Assembly (NCBI RefSeq): GCF_014642175.1
Contig: NZ_BMIL01000008.1
Location: 62,001 to 126,000, forward strand
Source of the DNA: Pedobacter quisquiliarum
GTDB taxonomy: Bacteria > Bacteroidota > Bacteroidia > Sphingobacteriales > Sphingobacteriaceae
DNA: 64,000 bases
Direction: 5' to 3'
Part shown: positions 40,454-49,281 of the stretch, in pieces
Layout: each line of letters begins with the position of its first letter
How positions within the stretch are numbered: the first letter of the stretch is position 1
Notes under the pieces: model-generated
Seen by the model: only the letters and a program-made list of their open reading frames with translations
What the model was told of the DNA's origin: nothing
The model's database searches: none
Made by a program: the position numbers and the translations under genes

Positions 40454-41463
40454 TGCGGAAAGTTACGCTGGTGCCAGTATGGGTAAACCGGCGTAACTGC
40501 TGATACCTCATCCAGTCGGGAAATCTGCTCGGCGCTCAATCGCCAGCCGACAGCGCCGAGATTTTCTTTTAGTTGCTTTTCATTTCTGGCACCAACAACT
40601 AAACTGCTTATGGTAGGCTTTTGCAGCAGCCAGTTCAAGGAGATCTGGGAAATGCTCTTTCCGGTCTCTTGCGAAATTGATTCCAGTACATCAACAATGT
40701 TGAATAGGAATTCCTGTTCAACATCGGGACCCTGGCCGCCACCCTGACTATAACGGCTGTCTGCAGCCGGCATAGGATGTGACCTGTTGATTCTTCCACT
40801 TAACCGGCCTGAAGCAAGTGGACTCCATACAATTGTACCCACTTTCTGGTCTATTCCCAGGGGCATCAGCTCCCATTCAAATTCTCTATTGATCAGCGAG
40901 TAATATGCTTGATGTGCGACATACCTGCTCCATCCGTAACGCTCAGAAACGGAGAGCGATTTCATGAGGTGCCATCCGGAGAAATTGGAACAGGCAATGT
41001 ACCGCACTTTACCTTGTGTCACGAAGTTATCAAGCGTGCTTAACGTTTCTTCCACGGGTGTACTGGCGTCAAAGCCGTGCATGTGGTAGATGTCGATGTG
41101 GTCTGTATTTAAACGTTTGAGGCTATCTTCAAGTGCTTTCGTGAGATGGTACCGCCCGGATCCGAAGTCATTTACACCTGGTCCCATGCGGAAAGTACCT
41201 TTGGTGGAAAGGATATAGTCATGTCTCGAGATGCCTTTTAAAGCTTGGGCAAGGATTTCTTCAGACATGCCATTAGAATAGCTGTTGGCGGTGTCAAACA
41301 AGTTCATGCCGGCATCAAGACATAAGTTAATCAGTTGCCTGGCTTCCTCAACCTGGGTGGTTCCCCAAGCCTTAAAGAATTCATTACCGCCACCGAATGT
41401 AGCCGTACCAAAGCTGAGGGCCGGAACATGCAGCCCCGAGCCCCCTAGAATTTTATAGTCCAC
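40450..41463 (-). CDS. Aldo/keto reductase
   Basis: A 337-residue NADPH-dependent oxidoreductase with the tetrad D57 and Y62 (NLFDTANSYSNG), K88 (ILSTKGTF) and H129 (IYHMHGFD). TPVEETLSTLDNFVTQGKVRYI and ACSNFSGWHL follow the family. The C-terminal cofactor site VVGARNEKQLKENLGAVGW is typical of the YdhF/Tas-like clade that includes sugar and aldehyde reductases. The substrate is unknown. It differs strongly from the reductase at 3148-4098. A small membrane-protein gene lies immediately upstream on the same strand. Confidence 0.93.
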   Translation of the reverse strand: MDYKILGGSGLHVPALSFGTATFGGGNEFFKAWGTTQVEEARQLINLCLDAGMNLFDTANSYSNGMSEEILAQALKGISRHDYILSTKGTFRMGPGVNDFGSGRYHLTKALEDSLKRLNTDHIDIYHMHGFDASTPVEETLSTLDNFVTQGKVRYIACSNFSGWHLMKSLSVSERYGWSRYVAHQAYYSLINREFEWELMPLGIDQKVGTIVWSPLASGRLSGRINRSHPMPAADSRYSQGGGQGPDVEQEFLFNIVDVLESISQETGKSISQISLNWLLQKPTISSLVVGARNEKQLKENLGAVGWRLSAEQISRLDEVSAVTPVYPYWHQRNFPH

Positions 41464-41487
41464 AGTACTTTTTTGCTAATCTTAACC

Positions 41488-41667
41488 TTATCTGGATTGT
41501 TCAATGTATGATGGCTGGGTAATTTCAGATGCAGCACGCGGCGTCTGTTTATTACACTGGCCTAATGCCCAATAAATAAGCACAAAAATGATAATCGTAG
41601 AGAAGCATCCTCCCCCCAGTTTCTTGGCACCATAGCCTGCAATCAGCGTCTTGAAAAATCCATTCAT
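41488..41667 (-). CDS. Small membrane protein, 59 residues
   Basis: An open frame of 59 codons from ATG at 41667: MNGFFKTLIAGYGAKKLGGG, then CFSTIIIFVLIYWALGQC and a polar tail ending QSR. The AGYGAKKLGGGC stretch followed by one hydrophobic helix and a Trp is a pattern I recall from small conserved Bacteroidota proteins. Two cysteines flank the helix. It sits between the reductase (24 bp downstream) and the barrel gene (73 bp upstream), all on the minus strand. Function unknown. Confidence 0.6.
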   Translation of the reverse strand: MNGFFKTLIAGYGAKKLGGGCFSTIIIFVLIYWALGQCNKQTPRAASEITQPSYIEQSR

Positions 41668-41740
41668 GTCTTTTTAGTTTATGTTAATATTAGTTGATTA
41701 ACACTATAAAAGAATAAAAGGTTTTTGTCTAATGCTGAGC

Positions 41741-42766
41741 CTACCTGAGCTTTTTAGATCCGGATATGTTGTACCTCAGGAAGAAGGCTTGCTGGTTGTC
41801 CATTATACCATCTGCATAATGATATGTGAAGACGAACCTGCCACTGATGTTCTTGAACAGGATTGGTGTCCATCCTAAATCAATACGGTTGTATGTTTTA
41901 GCATCGTAGAACTTATCCCCCAGAATCAAATGGTGACCTTCACCAGCATAGAAAGTGTTGGTAATGCTAAATCTTTTGTAGCCAAGATAAAGATCAGCAA
42001 CAAAGCCCTTTGGTGTTACAAAATCAGAGACACTCCTGGTTCTCTCGAAGGACATCATGCCACCGGCAGCAATGGTCAACGAATCCAGGAAGGTTGATTT
42101 AGAAAGGTCCACACCAAGCTTTACAGTCGCCGCACCATTGTCTTGCAAGTTATCGCCTGGCACTTCAATCGCAGCGCCCGCATTGTGGAACATGTAAGCG
42201 TGGTGACTAATAAAAAACTTGTTGGGTTGGTATTTACCGGACAGTCCGAAAATAAAAGTTTCCCGGTCGATGTTTGTCTGTCTGCTGGTCCAATCCAGCC
42301 AGATGATTTCCCGAAAGGTTGAGGTTTCATACCTGCCCAGCATCCCTTGTACATTCGGGCGATAGTAATTCAGGGTGTCGGACAGTAATGCACGTGGATA
42401 ATCGTCTACGAGGTTTTGACGAGGGAAGGATCCAATGAAGAAATCAACATTTTTCTTCTCGTATTGGTAGTAGATGACCGGTTCTATTTTGTCGAAGAAA
42501 TTAGCACGTTGAGAACCGAATTCATACAGCGCGTTGAAGCCCACGCGTAGGCGGTGCACACTATCGATCCTCAATCCGACCTCAGGAGAAATTCTGGTGC
42601 CAAAAATCGTTTGTGAGTACCGCCCGGACTTCATGTATTCGCGGTTATCCATGAAGCCGAAGAAACTGAGGTTGCCTTCCAGCTCCTGAGCAAATGTGGA
42701 ACCTGCGCTGAATATAAGTATGGTTAGGAGTAGGAATCTTCGTAGTGAAGCGATGGTGTGGTTCAT
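41741..42766 (-). CDS. Outer-membrane beta-barrel protein, unknown function
   Basis: The start at 42766 (MNHTIASLRRFLLLTILIFS) gives a signal peptide cleaved near TFAQE. An ATG 12 bases upstream inside the preceding stop region is possible. The 341-residue mature part has alternating beta strands (NLSFFGFMDNREYMKSGRYSQTIFG, then RFVFTYHYADGI) and ends with an aromatic strand (FFLRYNIS), as expected of an outer-membrane barrel. No named family. It begins one base after the GT39 stop (TAATATG), so the two are probably co-translated. A role in exporting or anchoring the GT39 product is only a guess. Confidence 0.75.
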   Translation of the reverse strand: MNHTIASLRRFLLLTILIFSAGSTFAQELEGNLSFFGFMDNREYMKSGRYSQTIFGTRISPEVGLRIDSVHRLRVGFNALYEFGSQRANFFDKIEPVIYYQYEKKNVDFFIGSFPRQNLVDDYPRALLSDTLNYYRPNVQGMLGRYETSTFREIIWLDWTSRQTNIDRETFIFGLSGKYQPNKFFISHHAYMFHNAGAAIEVPGDNLQDNGAATVKLGVDLSKSTFLDSLTIAAGGMMSFERTRSVSDFVTPKGFVADLYLGYKRFSITNTFYAGEGHHLILGDKFYDAKTYNRIDLGWTPILFKNISGRFVFTYHYADGIMDNQQAFFLRYNISGSKKLR

Positions 42767-42767
42767 A

Positions 42768-44495
42768 TTATTTAACATTGACGTTGATCATGCTGCTGTT
42801 TCTGGAGCCGGGAAAGGGAGCTGTTTTTAGGGCAATAAAAAGCTTGTACTTCCCAGGTGTTTTCGGCGCCTGGATTTTAATGGTGAATTGGGTGGTGCCG
42901 TGTGCTGGAATCTTCAGTTGCTTATAGGCTTCTGATACGTTGGAAACCTGCACAACCTGTCCGGATTGGTAATAGCCATAGAGTAGTTCTACCGGGCTTT
43001 CATCAGCAATGTCTTCAAAGCGTACTTCCTGATCGTAGGGGTTTTCTATTTGAAAGGTAATCTCCCGAAGCTCAGCTGTGTTCCAGTCATCATTGTAATG
43101 TAATGGGCTGAATTGAAGTTTCTGGTACAGCCTTACCTTATTGATAAATTTTCCGTAGAACTTCGCCTTGTTAGTCGGAATGGAGAACTGCTCCGCCCCA
43201 TCAGCAAAGGGATGATCCAGTACATACAGCACCTTTTTGAATTGAAGACTGTCCTCTATTGGCCAGATGTCGAACTGGGTCTTACGGTATCCATAGGAAT
43301 TGTTGCCAAAGCCATCTAACGTGTTGTTGTAGTAATTGTAATAAGCAGGTGCCTGAAAGCCATCCTGAAATATCACCGGATTGCCCTCTGCTGCCTGTGC
43401 GATGCTATTCGCCCAATCCTGGTATCCATAATAACTGGCTACAAACTTAACTTTCTGTAGACCCTCGGGTGCCGCCATCAGGACTAATCGGGCGACTAAA
43501 ATTAAGCCGATGTTTACGGTAAACAGGATTTTATAGGTCTTGTTTAATCCCCCCCGGGCAATGTGTATATAAGCCAGGATGAATAAGGGTATAAATTCGA
43601 TCAATGGCCAGTGCGCCTGAACCCTGCCCTTGAAGGTGTTAAGGAAAAAGAAAATGAAGACACCGATCACCAAAAATCTTAAGCCACTTAAGAACAGGTC
43701 TTGATTCGCTTTTTGTTTCCATGCACTTGAGATCAGGTACCAGCCCATAATGGGGCCCATCATCAGCAATTGGTCGACAAAGTATTGTGCGGTGTACTCG
43801 AACTTGTAAGGACTGGCCGATCGTTCAAACAGGTGATAATGAATAGAAGGGTAGTCGTTCAGGTATTGCCAATAGATGTGCGGGGCAAATAAGGCGAATG
43901 CAACAACCATGGCTATCCAGAAAGAGCCTTTGGTAAAGAGCTTTAAATTTGAAAGTAGTACAAAGAATATAACAAGTACACCATGATATTTGCTGAGCAG
44001 CAATGCCGCTGCAAGTATACCTAAGGCTAGCGCCCAGCCAAAGTTGTAAGACTTCAGATATTGCTGGTAGGCATACAAGAACAAGATCGTAAATAAGTAG
44101 AGCGGCGAGTCAGGTGTGGTAATGAAGCCATAAACATGAAATATCAGCACAGAGCTGAACAGCAGTATAAATAAGGCGCCGTTCTTGGTATAAGGCTTAA
44201 CAATTTGCCACAACACGAAGATGGAGAGGGTATTGGTGATGACTGTAACCAACCTTAAGCTTAATGGATTATGTATAATCCAGTCGCCTGCCTTAATGTA
44301 TAAAGCGACCATTGGCGGGTGGTCGAAGTAACCCCAGTCCAGAAACTTGGAGTACATCCAATAATAGGCTTCATCCGGGTGTAAACCGGTGAATAGGGCC
44401 TGAAGCAGGTTAATTAGAAACCAGGTGCCAAGGAATACATAAAGTAATTTCGTGGAGGGTCGGCCTTGTTCAAGCCGCTGGAATAAAGGTCCCAT
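42768..44495 (-). CDS. Glycosyltransferase family 39 (ArnT/PMT-like) membrane protein
   Basis: The 575-residue polyprenyl-phosphate-sugar transferase transfers sugar on the periplasmic face. The first loop carries the catalytic acid in GLHPDEAYYWMYSKFLDWGY (residues about 36-55), followed by FDHPPMVALYI, the exact ArnT/PMT_2 signature, and TTPDSPLYLF. About ten transmembrane helices follow, then a soluble periplasmic domain from about residue 370 (FQDGFQAPAYYNYYNN) with an Ig-like end (FTIKIQAPKTPGKYKLFIAL). The acceptor (lipid A, protein or glycan) is unknown. The broken copy at 1-686 is a relative. Confidence 0.92.
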   Translation of the reverse strand: MGPLFQRLEQGRPSTKLLYVFLGTWFLINLLQALFTGLHPDEAYYWMYSKFLDWGYFDHPPMVALYIKAGDWIIHNPLSLRLVTVITNTLSIFVLWQIVKPYTKNGALFILLFSSVLIFHVYGFITTPDSPLYLFTILFLYAYQQYLKSYNFGWALALGILAAALLLSKYHGVLVIFFVLLSNLKLFTKGSFWIAMVVAFALFAPHIYWQYLNDYPSIHYHLFERSASPYKFEYTAQYFVDQLLMMGPIMGWYLISSAWKQKANQDLFLSGLRFLVIGVFIFFFLNTFKGRVQAHWPLIEFIPLFILAYIHIARGGLNKTYKILFTVNIGLILVARLVLMAAPEGLQKVKFVASYYGYQDWANSIAQAAEGNPVIFQDGFQAPAYYNYYNNTLDGFGNNSYGYRKTQFDIWPIEDSLQFKKVLYVLDHPFADGAEQFSIPTNKAKFYGKFINKVRLYQKLQFSPLHYNDDWNTAELREITFQIENPYDQEVRFEDIADESPVELLYGYYQSGQVVQVSNVSEAYKQLKIPAHGTTQFTIKIQAPKTPGKYKLFIALKTAPFPGSRNSSMINVNVK

Positions 44496-44592
44496 GTATA
44501 AAATTATGGCGTAAAAGTATCAATTAAAATTGGTAGCGGAAATTATACAATGGCTAACGCGGCCGGGCTGGCTGGTACATGCTCATTTTTTT

Positions 44593-44600
44593 TATATTTG
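44593..44600 (+). promoter_or_regulatory. -7 element of the M28 peptidase gene
   Basis: TATATTTG matches TAnnTTTG, 16 bases before the ATG; no good -33 was seen. Confidence 0.5.
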
Positions 44601-44616
44601 AGTATAGAATTTAATT

Positions 44617-46077
44617 ATGAGGATAAATCAACCTACCAGACTACTTATTGCATCCGCTTTAATGTGGAGTTTTTCTGCAACAGCGCAGGATAATTTTGGT
44701 CCCGTATTCAGCCGAATTAATTCGGAAGTACAGCAAAATTCAAAAGCTTATCCAAACCTTAAATCGGCAACTGAAACCATTGGTCATCGCTTAACAGGTT
44801 CGCCCAATGGCGCCAAGGCAGAGTCTTACGCTTACGATCTTTTGAAATCTTACGGGTTTCAGGTGCGCTATCAGCCATTTGAAGTTGAAAGCTGGAATCG
44901 CATAAGTGTGGAAACGAAGATTGGCAATGAAGGTCGTTTGGAAGCCGTGAATGCGGTTACGCTGGCACATTCACCAGTAAAAGCGAGTGTCACTGCTGAG
45001 CTTGTAGATATGGGTAATGGAACAGCGGCTGATTACCTGGCAAATCCTGATAAGGCAAAGGGCAAAGTTGCGTTGATATTCCTGGGTACTTTGCCGGGCT
45101 CTCCTGAAAATACGCCCAGGTTGCATCGTTCGGAGAAGACAGCGCTAGCTACCCAGCATGGCGCCGTAGGTGTTGTCATCATCAACGGTGTTAAAGGTGA
45201 TGTGCTACTTACGGGTACCGCTTCCGTTACCGGTAAGTTGATTCCGATTCCTGCAGTTTGTATAGGCCTTGAAAATGGAATGCGGATTAAGGAAACCATG
45301 AAACAAACCAAACAGTTCGCCAGTATTAACATGACGAACTTCTCGGGGATGATCAAAGCCCGGAATGTTATTGCAACGCTGAAAGGAAATGACCTTGCTG
45401 ACGAGAAGATTGTGGTCGGCGGCCATCTGGATAGCTGGGATCTTGCCACAGGTGCAATCGATAATGGTATCGGCTCTTTCGCTATCCTGGATATGGCTCG
45501 GACATTCAAGAAGCTTAATCTGAAAACAAAACGTACGGTAGAGTTTGTGATGTTTATGGGTGAGGAGCAAGGCTTGCTGGGTTCAAAGGCCTATGTAGAA
45601 CAGGCGAAAAAGGATGGTACATTGGGGAAAGTGAAGTTCATGCTGAACTATGACATGACGAATGATCCTAAAGGATTTACGACCGGAAGAAAAGAAATGG
45701 AAAGTCTGTTTAAGTCCTGGGGAGCGGACATTGCTAAATTAGACACAGGCTTCAAAAATATCTTTGCCGCTGGCGCTGGCTTGCACAGTGACCACCAGCC
45801 TTTCATGCTTGCTGGTATTCCTACAGGTGGCGGAACAGGTGGTAAATTGCCGAATAACTCCGGACCATACTACCATTCTAATGGCGATTCTTTCAAACTG
45901 GTAGACGAACAGGAGCTTAAGAACACCGTAAGATATAGTGCAATGCTAACATATGCACTGGCAAATACACCACAGATACCAGTAAAGGTGCAGACGGAGG
46001 AAGAGATAAAGTCGTTTTTACAGGCAAATAAATTGGAAATACCGTTGCGGATTGCTGGTGATTGGCGTTGGGACTAA
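44617..46077 (+). CDS. M28 family zinc aminopeptidase with PA domain, exported
   Basis: The 486-residue exopeptidase has a signal peptide (cleavage near SATAQD). An inserted PA domain lies at about 120-235 (LVDMGNGTAADYL, then GAVGVVIINGV). The di-zinc catalytic core holds ligands H270 and D272 in GGHLDSWD, an Asp in AIDNG, E316-E317 in MGEEQG, an Asp in NYDMTND and H393 in SDHQPF. By family it removes N-terminal amino acids from peptides in the periplasm, close to Bacteroidota carboxypeptidase-Q-like proteins. Probably a single-gene unit. Confidence 0.93.
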   Translation: MRINQPTRLLIASALMWSFSATAQDNFGPVFSRINSEVQQNSKAYPNLKSATETIGHRLTGSPNGAKAESYAYDLLKSYGFQVRYQPFEVESWNRISVETKIGNEGRLEAVNAVTLAHSPVKASVTAELVDMGNGTAADYLANPDKAKGKVALIFLGTLPGSPENTPRLHRSEKTALATQHGAVGVVIINGVKGDVLLTGTASVTGKLIPIPAVCIGLENGMRIKETMKQTKQFASINMTNFSGMIKARNVIATLKGNDLADEKIVVGGHLDSWDLATGAIDNGIGSFAILDMARTFKKLNLKTKRTVEFVMFMGEEQGLLGSKAYVEQAKKDGTLGKVKFMLNYDMTNDPKGFTTGRKEMESLFKSWGADIAKLDTGFKNIFAAGAGLHSDHQPFMLAGIPTGGGTGGKLPNNSGPYYHSNGDSFKLVDEQELKNTVRYSAMLTYALANTPQIPVKVQTEEEIKSFLQANKLEIPLRIAGDWRWD

Positions 46078-46104
46078 TCCCTTAATATATAATCAGTTAT
46101 TAGC

Positions 46105-46135
46105 TTGTGTGGGAGCATAAATAATCCTACCTTTG
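46105..46135 (+). promoter_or_regulatory. Promoter of the J-domain/KTSC gene
   Basis: TTG (46105-46107), 20 bases, then TACCTTTG (46128-46135): both parts of the Bacteroidota promoter. It predicts a leader of about 40 bases. Confidence 0.65.
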
Positions 46136-46181
46136 CAAACTCGTTTTTAAGGCGTAGCAACACGCTGCTAATAACCACAAT

Positions 46182-46628
46182 ATGAAGAAAATCGTCGATT
46201 ACAGAAAATTATTAGGTGTACAAAAAGATACCGAGTTAAAAGAGCTTAAAACCATTTATAGAAACCTGATGAAGGACTGTCACCCTGATAAATTTCAGGA
46301 TAATGACGAGGAGAAGTTAGCTGCGGAGCAAAGAAGTAAGGAGATTATTGAAGCTTACCATTTTCTGGTAAGTATTGCGCCGGAAACCCTTTCGCTTTCT
46401 ATTGAAGAATATACGCAGACCACGGCTACTTGTGGGATAGCGGATTTTTCATGGGCTGGATTGGTGCTAACTGTTCAATTCTTAGATGGCAGCAGCTACG
46501 AGTATTTTGAAGTTCCTAAAGCGGTTTACGTAAAGCTTGTTAATGCAGATTCACCGGGAAGATTTGCAAGAAGACACATCTTCAATGTTTATCCATACCG
46601 CAATATTGCTAAACTTGCAACAGCTTAA
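46182..46628 (+). CDS. J-domain protein fused to a KTSC domain
   Basis: The 148-residue protein has two domains. Residues 1-65 form a DnaJ J-domain with the HPD triad at 34-36 (KDCHPDKFQD), which stimulates Hsp70 ATPase. Residues about 88-145 form a KTSC domain (LTVQFLDGSSYEYFEVPKAVYVKLVNADSPGRFAR), seen next to or fused with nucleic-acid enzymes such as lysyl-tRNA synthetases. The combination suggests bringing DnaK to a nucleic acid or translation partner; this is inference. A good promoter lies upstream and a terminator downstream, so it is a single-gene unit. Confidence 0.88.
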   Translation: MKKIVDYRKLLGVQKDTELKELKTIYRNLMKDCHPDKFQDNDEEKLAAEQRSKEIIEAYHFLVSIAPETLSLSIEEYTQTTATCGIADFSWAGLVLTVQFLDGSSYEYFEVPKAVYVKLVNADSPGRFARRHIFNVYPYRNIAKLATA

Positions 46629-46688
46629 TTAAGCCTTGCACAATCAAGTATAAGAATTAGCGTCTTTATTACGAGCGTTAATTAGATG

Positions 46689-46725
46689 ACGGGGAGATCG
46701 CGAAAGTGACCTCCCCGTTTTTTTT
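46689..46725 (+). terminator. Terminator of the J-domain/KTSC gene
   Basis: ACGGGGAG (46689-46696) pairs with CTCCCCGT (46711-46718), with a short AU/GC extension, then eight T. It ends at the stop of the convergent YihY gene. Confidence 0.8.
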
Positions 46726-47695
46726 AGCTCTTTTTCTCCTGTTCCTTAACGGTAGTCGGTTTATCTGCATTTGCCTGCACCGGAGCATCGCCTGTTTCAA
46801 CTTCAACCTGACGGGTGGTTACCGCATAGTGGTTCGGATGTATCGGAGAGCCAAAATCCATTGCATAAGCTTTGGTAAATTCAGCACCGAAGTATAGTAT
46901 AATAGAAGAGTAGTAGGTCCAGAGTAGCAGTACCACCAGGGATCCTGCTGCGCCATAGGTACTACCGACATTACTTTTGCTGATGTAAAATGAAATACCA
47001 AATTTCCCAATCATAAACAGCACTGCAGTTACGATAGAACCTAGTGCTACATCGCGCCATTTGATTTTTGCATCTGGAAGCACTTTGAAGATTACGCCAA
47101 AAATGAAAGAGATCACGACAAGGGTGATTATTTGACCGACCACGTTCACAACAATCACCGAGGTATCTTCGAAATTGCGGAACAACCGATCGCTCAGGCC
47201 TTCAATCAACCACGTCACGCCTAGGGAGACTAAAAGAATGAAGACTAAACTCACGATTACGGAAAAAGATAAAAAACGGTTAAGCAACATCTTCATGAGG
47301 CCCAGTTTTGGTTTAGGTTTCAAGCCCCATATGGTATTGATGGAGTCCTGAATCTCGGCGAACACCGTTGTGGCACCCACCAGTAGGGTAACTGCTCCTA
47401 TGATGATGGCAATTGTACTTCCGCCACTTATGGCTGCATTTTTAATAATATCTTGGAGTGATTTAGCGGTGTCTGCCCCCATGAAACCTTCCAGCTGCCG
47501 GTAAACTTCACCTTCCATGGCTTCTCTGCCGAGGAAAATGCCGCAGATGGAGATTATTAGGATAAGCAGTGGCCCCATTGAAAATACCGTGTAGTAGGCT
47601 AAAGATGCACTAAGCTTGGTAACCTTATCATCTGAGAAGCCGGCGAATGAATCTTTAAGTAGTCGCCATATGTCTTTAAACTTCATTTTTTTCAT
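46724..47695 (-). CDS. YihY/virulence factor BrkB family membrane protein
   Basis: The start at 47695 (MKKMKFKDIWRLLKDSFAGF) begins the conserved part; an ATG 39 bases further up would add a non-conserved tail, and the ATG at 47686 is also possible. The 323-residue inner-membrane protein has six helices: KLSASLAYYTVFSMGPLLILII, the GATTVFAEIQDSINTIWGL block, WLIEGLSDRLF and YGAAGSLVVLLLWTYYSSIILYFGAEFT. All are typical of the BrkB/YihY family of about 300 residues. The charged tail (VEVETGDAPVQANADKP) is cytoplasmic. Transport function is suspected for the family but not established. Confidence 0.88.
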   Translation of the reverse strand: MKKMKFKDIWRLLKDSFAGFSDDKVTKLSASLAYYTVFSMGPLLILIISICGIFLGREAMEGEVYRQLEGFMGADTAKSLQDIIKNAAISGGSTIAIIIGAVTLLVGATTVFAEIQDSINTIWGLKPKPKLGLMKMLLNRFLSFSVIVSLVFILLVSLGVTWLIEGLSDRLFRNFEDTSVIVVNVVGQIITLVVISFIFGVIFKVLPDAKIKWRDVALGSIVTAVLFMIGKFGISFYISKSNVGSTYGAAGSLVVLLLWTYYSSIILYFGAEFTKAYAMDFGSPIHPNHYAVTTRQVEVETGDAPVQANADKPTTVKEQEKKS

Positions 47696-47852
47696 AGTAT
47701 GCATTTTTAGGTTGATTATGGAACAATGTTGCAACCTTTTAGTTTTACCGCGATTTTATTCTTCTGTTTAAGCATATTCTTCGCTTTTTGTTTAAAAATG
47801 TTCTTGAATAAATAAAATGATATATTTACAGTTATACATTAAAGCTTAGACA

Positions 47853-48290
47853 ATGAAGAGAATATTCAATACATCCTCAAATCAAACTGTTGTGAATGCC
47901 GCGCTACTGATTTTAAGAATTGGTATTGCTTGTTTCATGCTTACCCATGGATGGCCAAAGCTTATGAAGCTGCTTGCTGGCGGAGAAATCCAGTTCTTAG
48001 ATCCATTTGGTCTGGGCGCTATAGCATCTTTTGTGTTGGCGATTTTTGCAGAAGTGCTGTGCTCGTTTTTGCTTCTTTTTGGCCTCGCGACAAGATGGGC
48101 AACGATCCCATTGATCATTACCATGCTGGTTGCAATATTTGTGGCGCATGCTGCTGACGGCTTTCAGAAGCAGGAATTACCTGGCCACTATGTGCTGGTG
48201 TACCTATTCTTATTGCTCGTTGGGCCCGGCAAGTACAGCCTCGATTACTTTATAGGTAGGAAACTAAGTCGTAAGTACAGGGCTTTTTAA
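47853..48290 (+). CDS. DoxX family membrane protein
   Basis: The 145-residue protein has four membrane helices with the DoxX pattern: ALLILRIGIACFMLTHGWPKLMKL, then FGLGAIASFVLAIFAEVLCSFLLLFGLATRWAT and FVAHAADGFQKQELPGHYVLVYLFLLLVGPGKYSLD. DoxX members are related to quinol oxidase subunits or redox-linked membrane proteins; most Bacteroidota copies have no tested role. Basic tail (RKLSRKYRAF). Single gene. Confidence 0.9.
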   Translation: MKRIFNTSSNQTVVNAALLILRIGIACFMLTHGWPKLMKLLAGGEIQFLDPFGLGAIASFVLAIFAEVLCSFLLLFGLATRWATIPLIITMLVAIFVAHAADGFQKQELPGHYVLVYLFLLLVGPGKYSLDYFIGRKLSRKYRAF

Positions 48291-48298
48291 ACCTGGGA

Positions 48299-48532
48299 TC
48301 AGCGATCCGCCTTTAGCTTGAGTTCAAACTCAATCAGCTTTCCAATTTCCGAAATGTCAAAATCAAGAAAGCGCGGGGCAAAGTCACCGGTGCTCCATTG
48401 ACCTTTGGAGCCCATAAAAAAAGGACAATTCTCTCCATCTTTGGAGATTTCATAGCCATTAGGGGTACCTTTCATTTCTGAAACATCGTAGTTTGTGCCC
48501 TTGGCAGTTGTTATTTGGAAAGGCTTCATCAT
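48299..48532 (-). CDS. Hypothetical small protein
   Basis: The 77-residue cytoplasmic protein starts MMKPFQITTAKGTNYDVSEM. It contains KDGENCPFFMGSKGQWSTGDFAPRFLDF and a lysine-rich end. No family is recognised. The FMGSKGQWS turn and beta-rich pattern suggest a small compact domain. It is convergent with the DoxX gene, eight bases between the ends, and no terminator is seen in the gap. Confidence 0.65.
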   Translation of the reverse strand: MMKPFQITTAKGTNYDVSEMKGTPNGYEISKDGENCPFFMGSKGQWSTGDFAPRFLDFDISEIGKLIEFELKLKADR

Positions 48533-48631
48533 ACTGTTTTCTAGTTAACGATTTAAGCTCTACAATGTTTTATCTCGCTCATGTAAATGCAAATACCTAA
48601 TATTACCGTTATAATAGTTTAGACATAACAT

Positions 48632-49234
48632 ATGAAGAAAATATTAGCCTTTGGGATCGTGCTGTTGGTACTGTGTGGTTGTGGTGTGAATAAGCAGGCG
48701 CAGCAGATCGCGGCACTTGAAAAGTGTAAATACAAGTTGCTATCCGCTGAACAGGTTACCCTTGGCGGTACAAACATTGCCAGTTTCTCAAACTTGCAGG
48801 ACATCAATTTAGCGAGTTTACCAGGACTTGCATTAGGTCTGCTTACGCAGGATGTTCCATTAAAAGCCAGGCTCAATCTTGAAATCACCAATCCGACGAG
48901 CACCGCTGCGGCAATCAATGATTTCGAATATAAAGTGCTCATTAACAATCAGGAGCTCGCCACGGGCTTAGTGAATCAACTTGTGGATGTTCAGCCTGGT
49001 GGCACAACCGTAGTACCCGTCAATGTGAACCTGAATGCTTACCGCTTTATTTCCAACAAACAAGTGATGCAGGAAGTTGCTGCCTTTTTACAGTCGGGAA
49101 CGGATTCAGTAGCGCGTAAGGGTATGCTGACGCTGAAGATTAAGCCCAGTATTAAAGTTGCTGGCGCATTGGTAAAGTACCCAGGATTTCTTACCATTGA
49201 TAAAGAGATTAGCAGTAAAGTGCTTTTCAAATAA
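48632..49234 (+). CDS. LEA2/WHy-domain lipoprotein
   Basis: The lipobox LCGC (C17) follows the signal MKKILAFGIVLLVLCGC, so the protein is a lipoprotein. The 200-residue product then has a late-embryogenesis-abundant type 2 (LEA2/WHy) fold: LKARLNLEITNPTSTAAAINDFEYKVLINNQEL, a typical F-x-Y-x-l-x-i-N segment, and NQLVDVQPGGTTVVPVNVNL. In plants such domains are linked to stress; in bacteria the role is unknown. Probably its own promoter; the PIG-L gene follows 47 bp downstream and may be read through. Confidence 0.82.
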   Translation: MKKILAFGIVLLVLCGCGVNKQAQQIAALEKCKYKLLSAEQVTLGGTNIASFSNLQDINLASLPGLALGLLTQDVPLKARLNLEITNPTSTAAAINDFEYKVLINNQELATGLVNQLVDVQPGGTTVVPVNVNLNAYRFISNKQVMQEVAAFLQSGTDSVARKGMLTLKIKPSIKVAGALVKYPGFLTIDKEISSKVLFK

Positions 49235-49281
49235 CCAAAAACCAAATATTTACCGACACCAAGATTCGCGATTGAAGCTGT

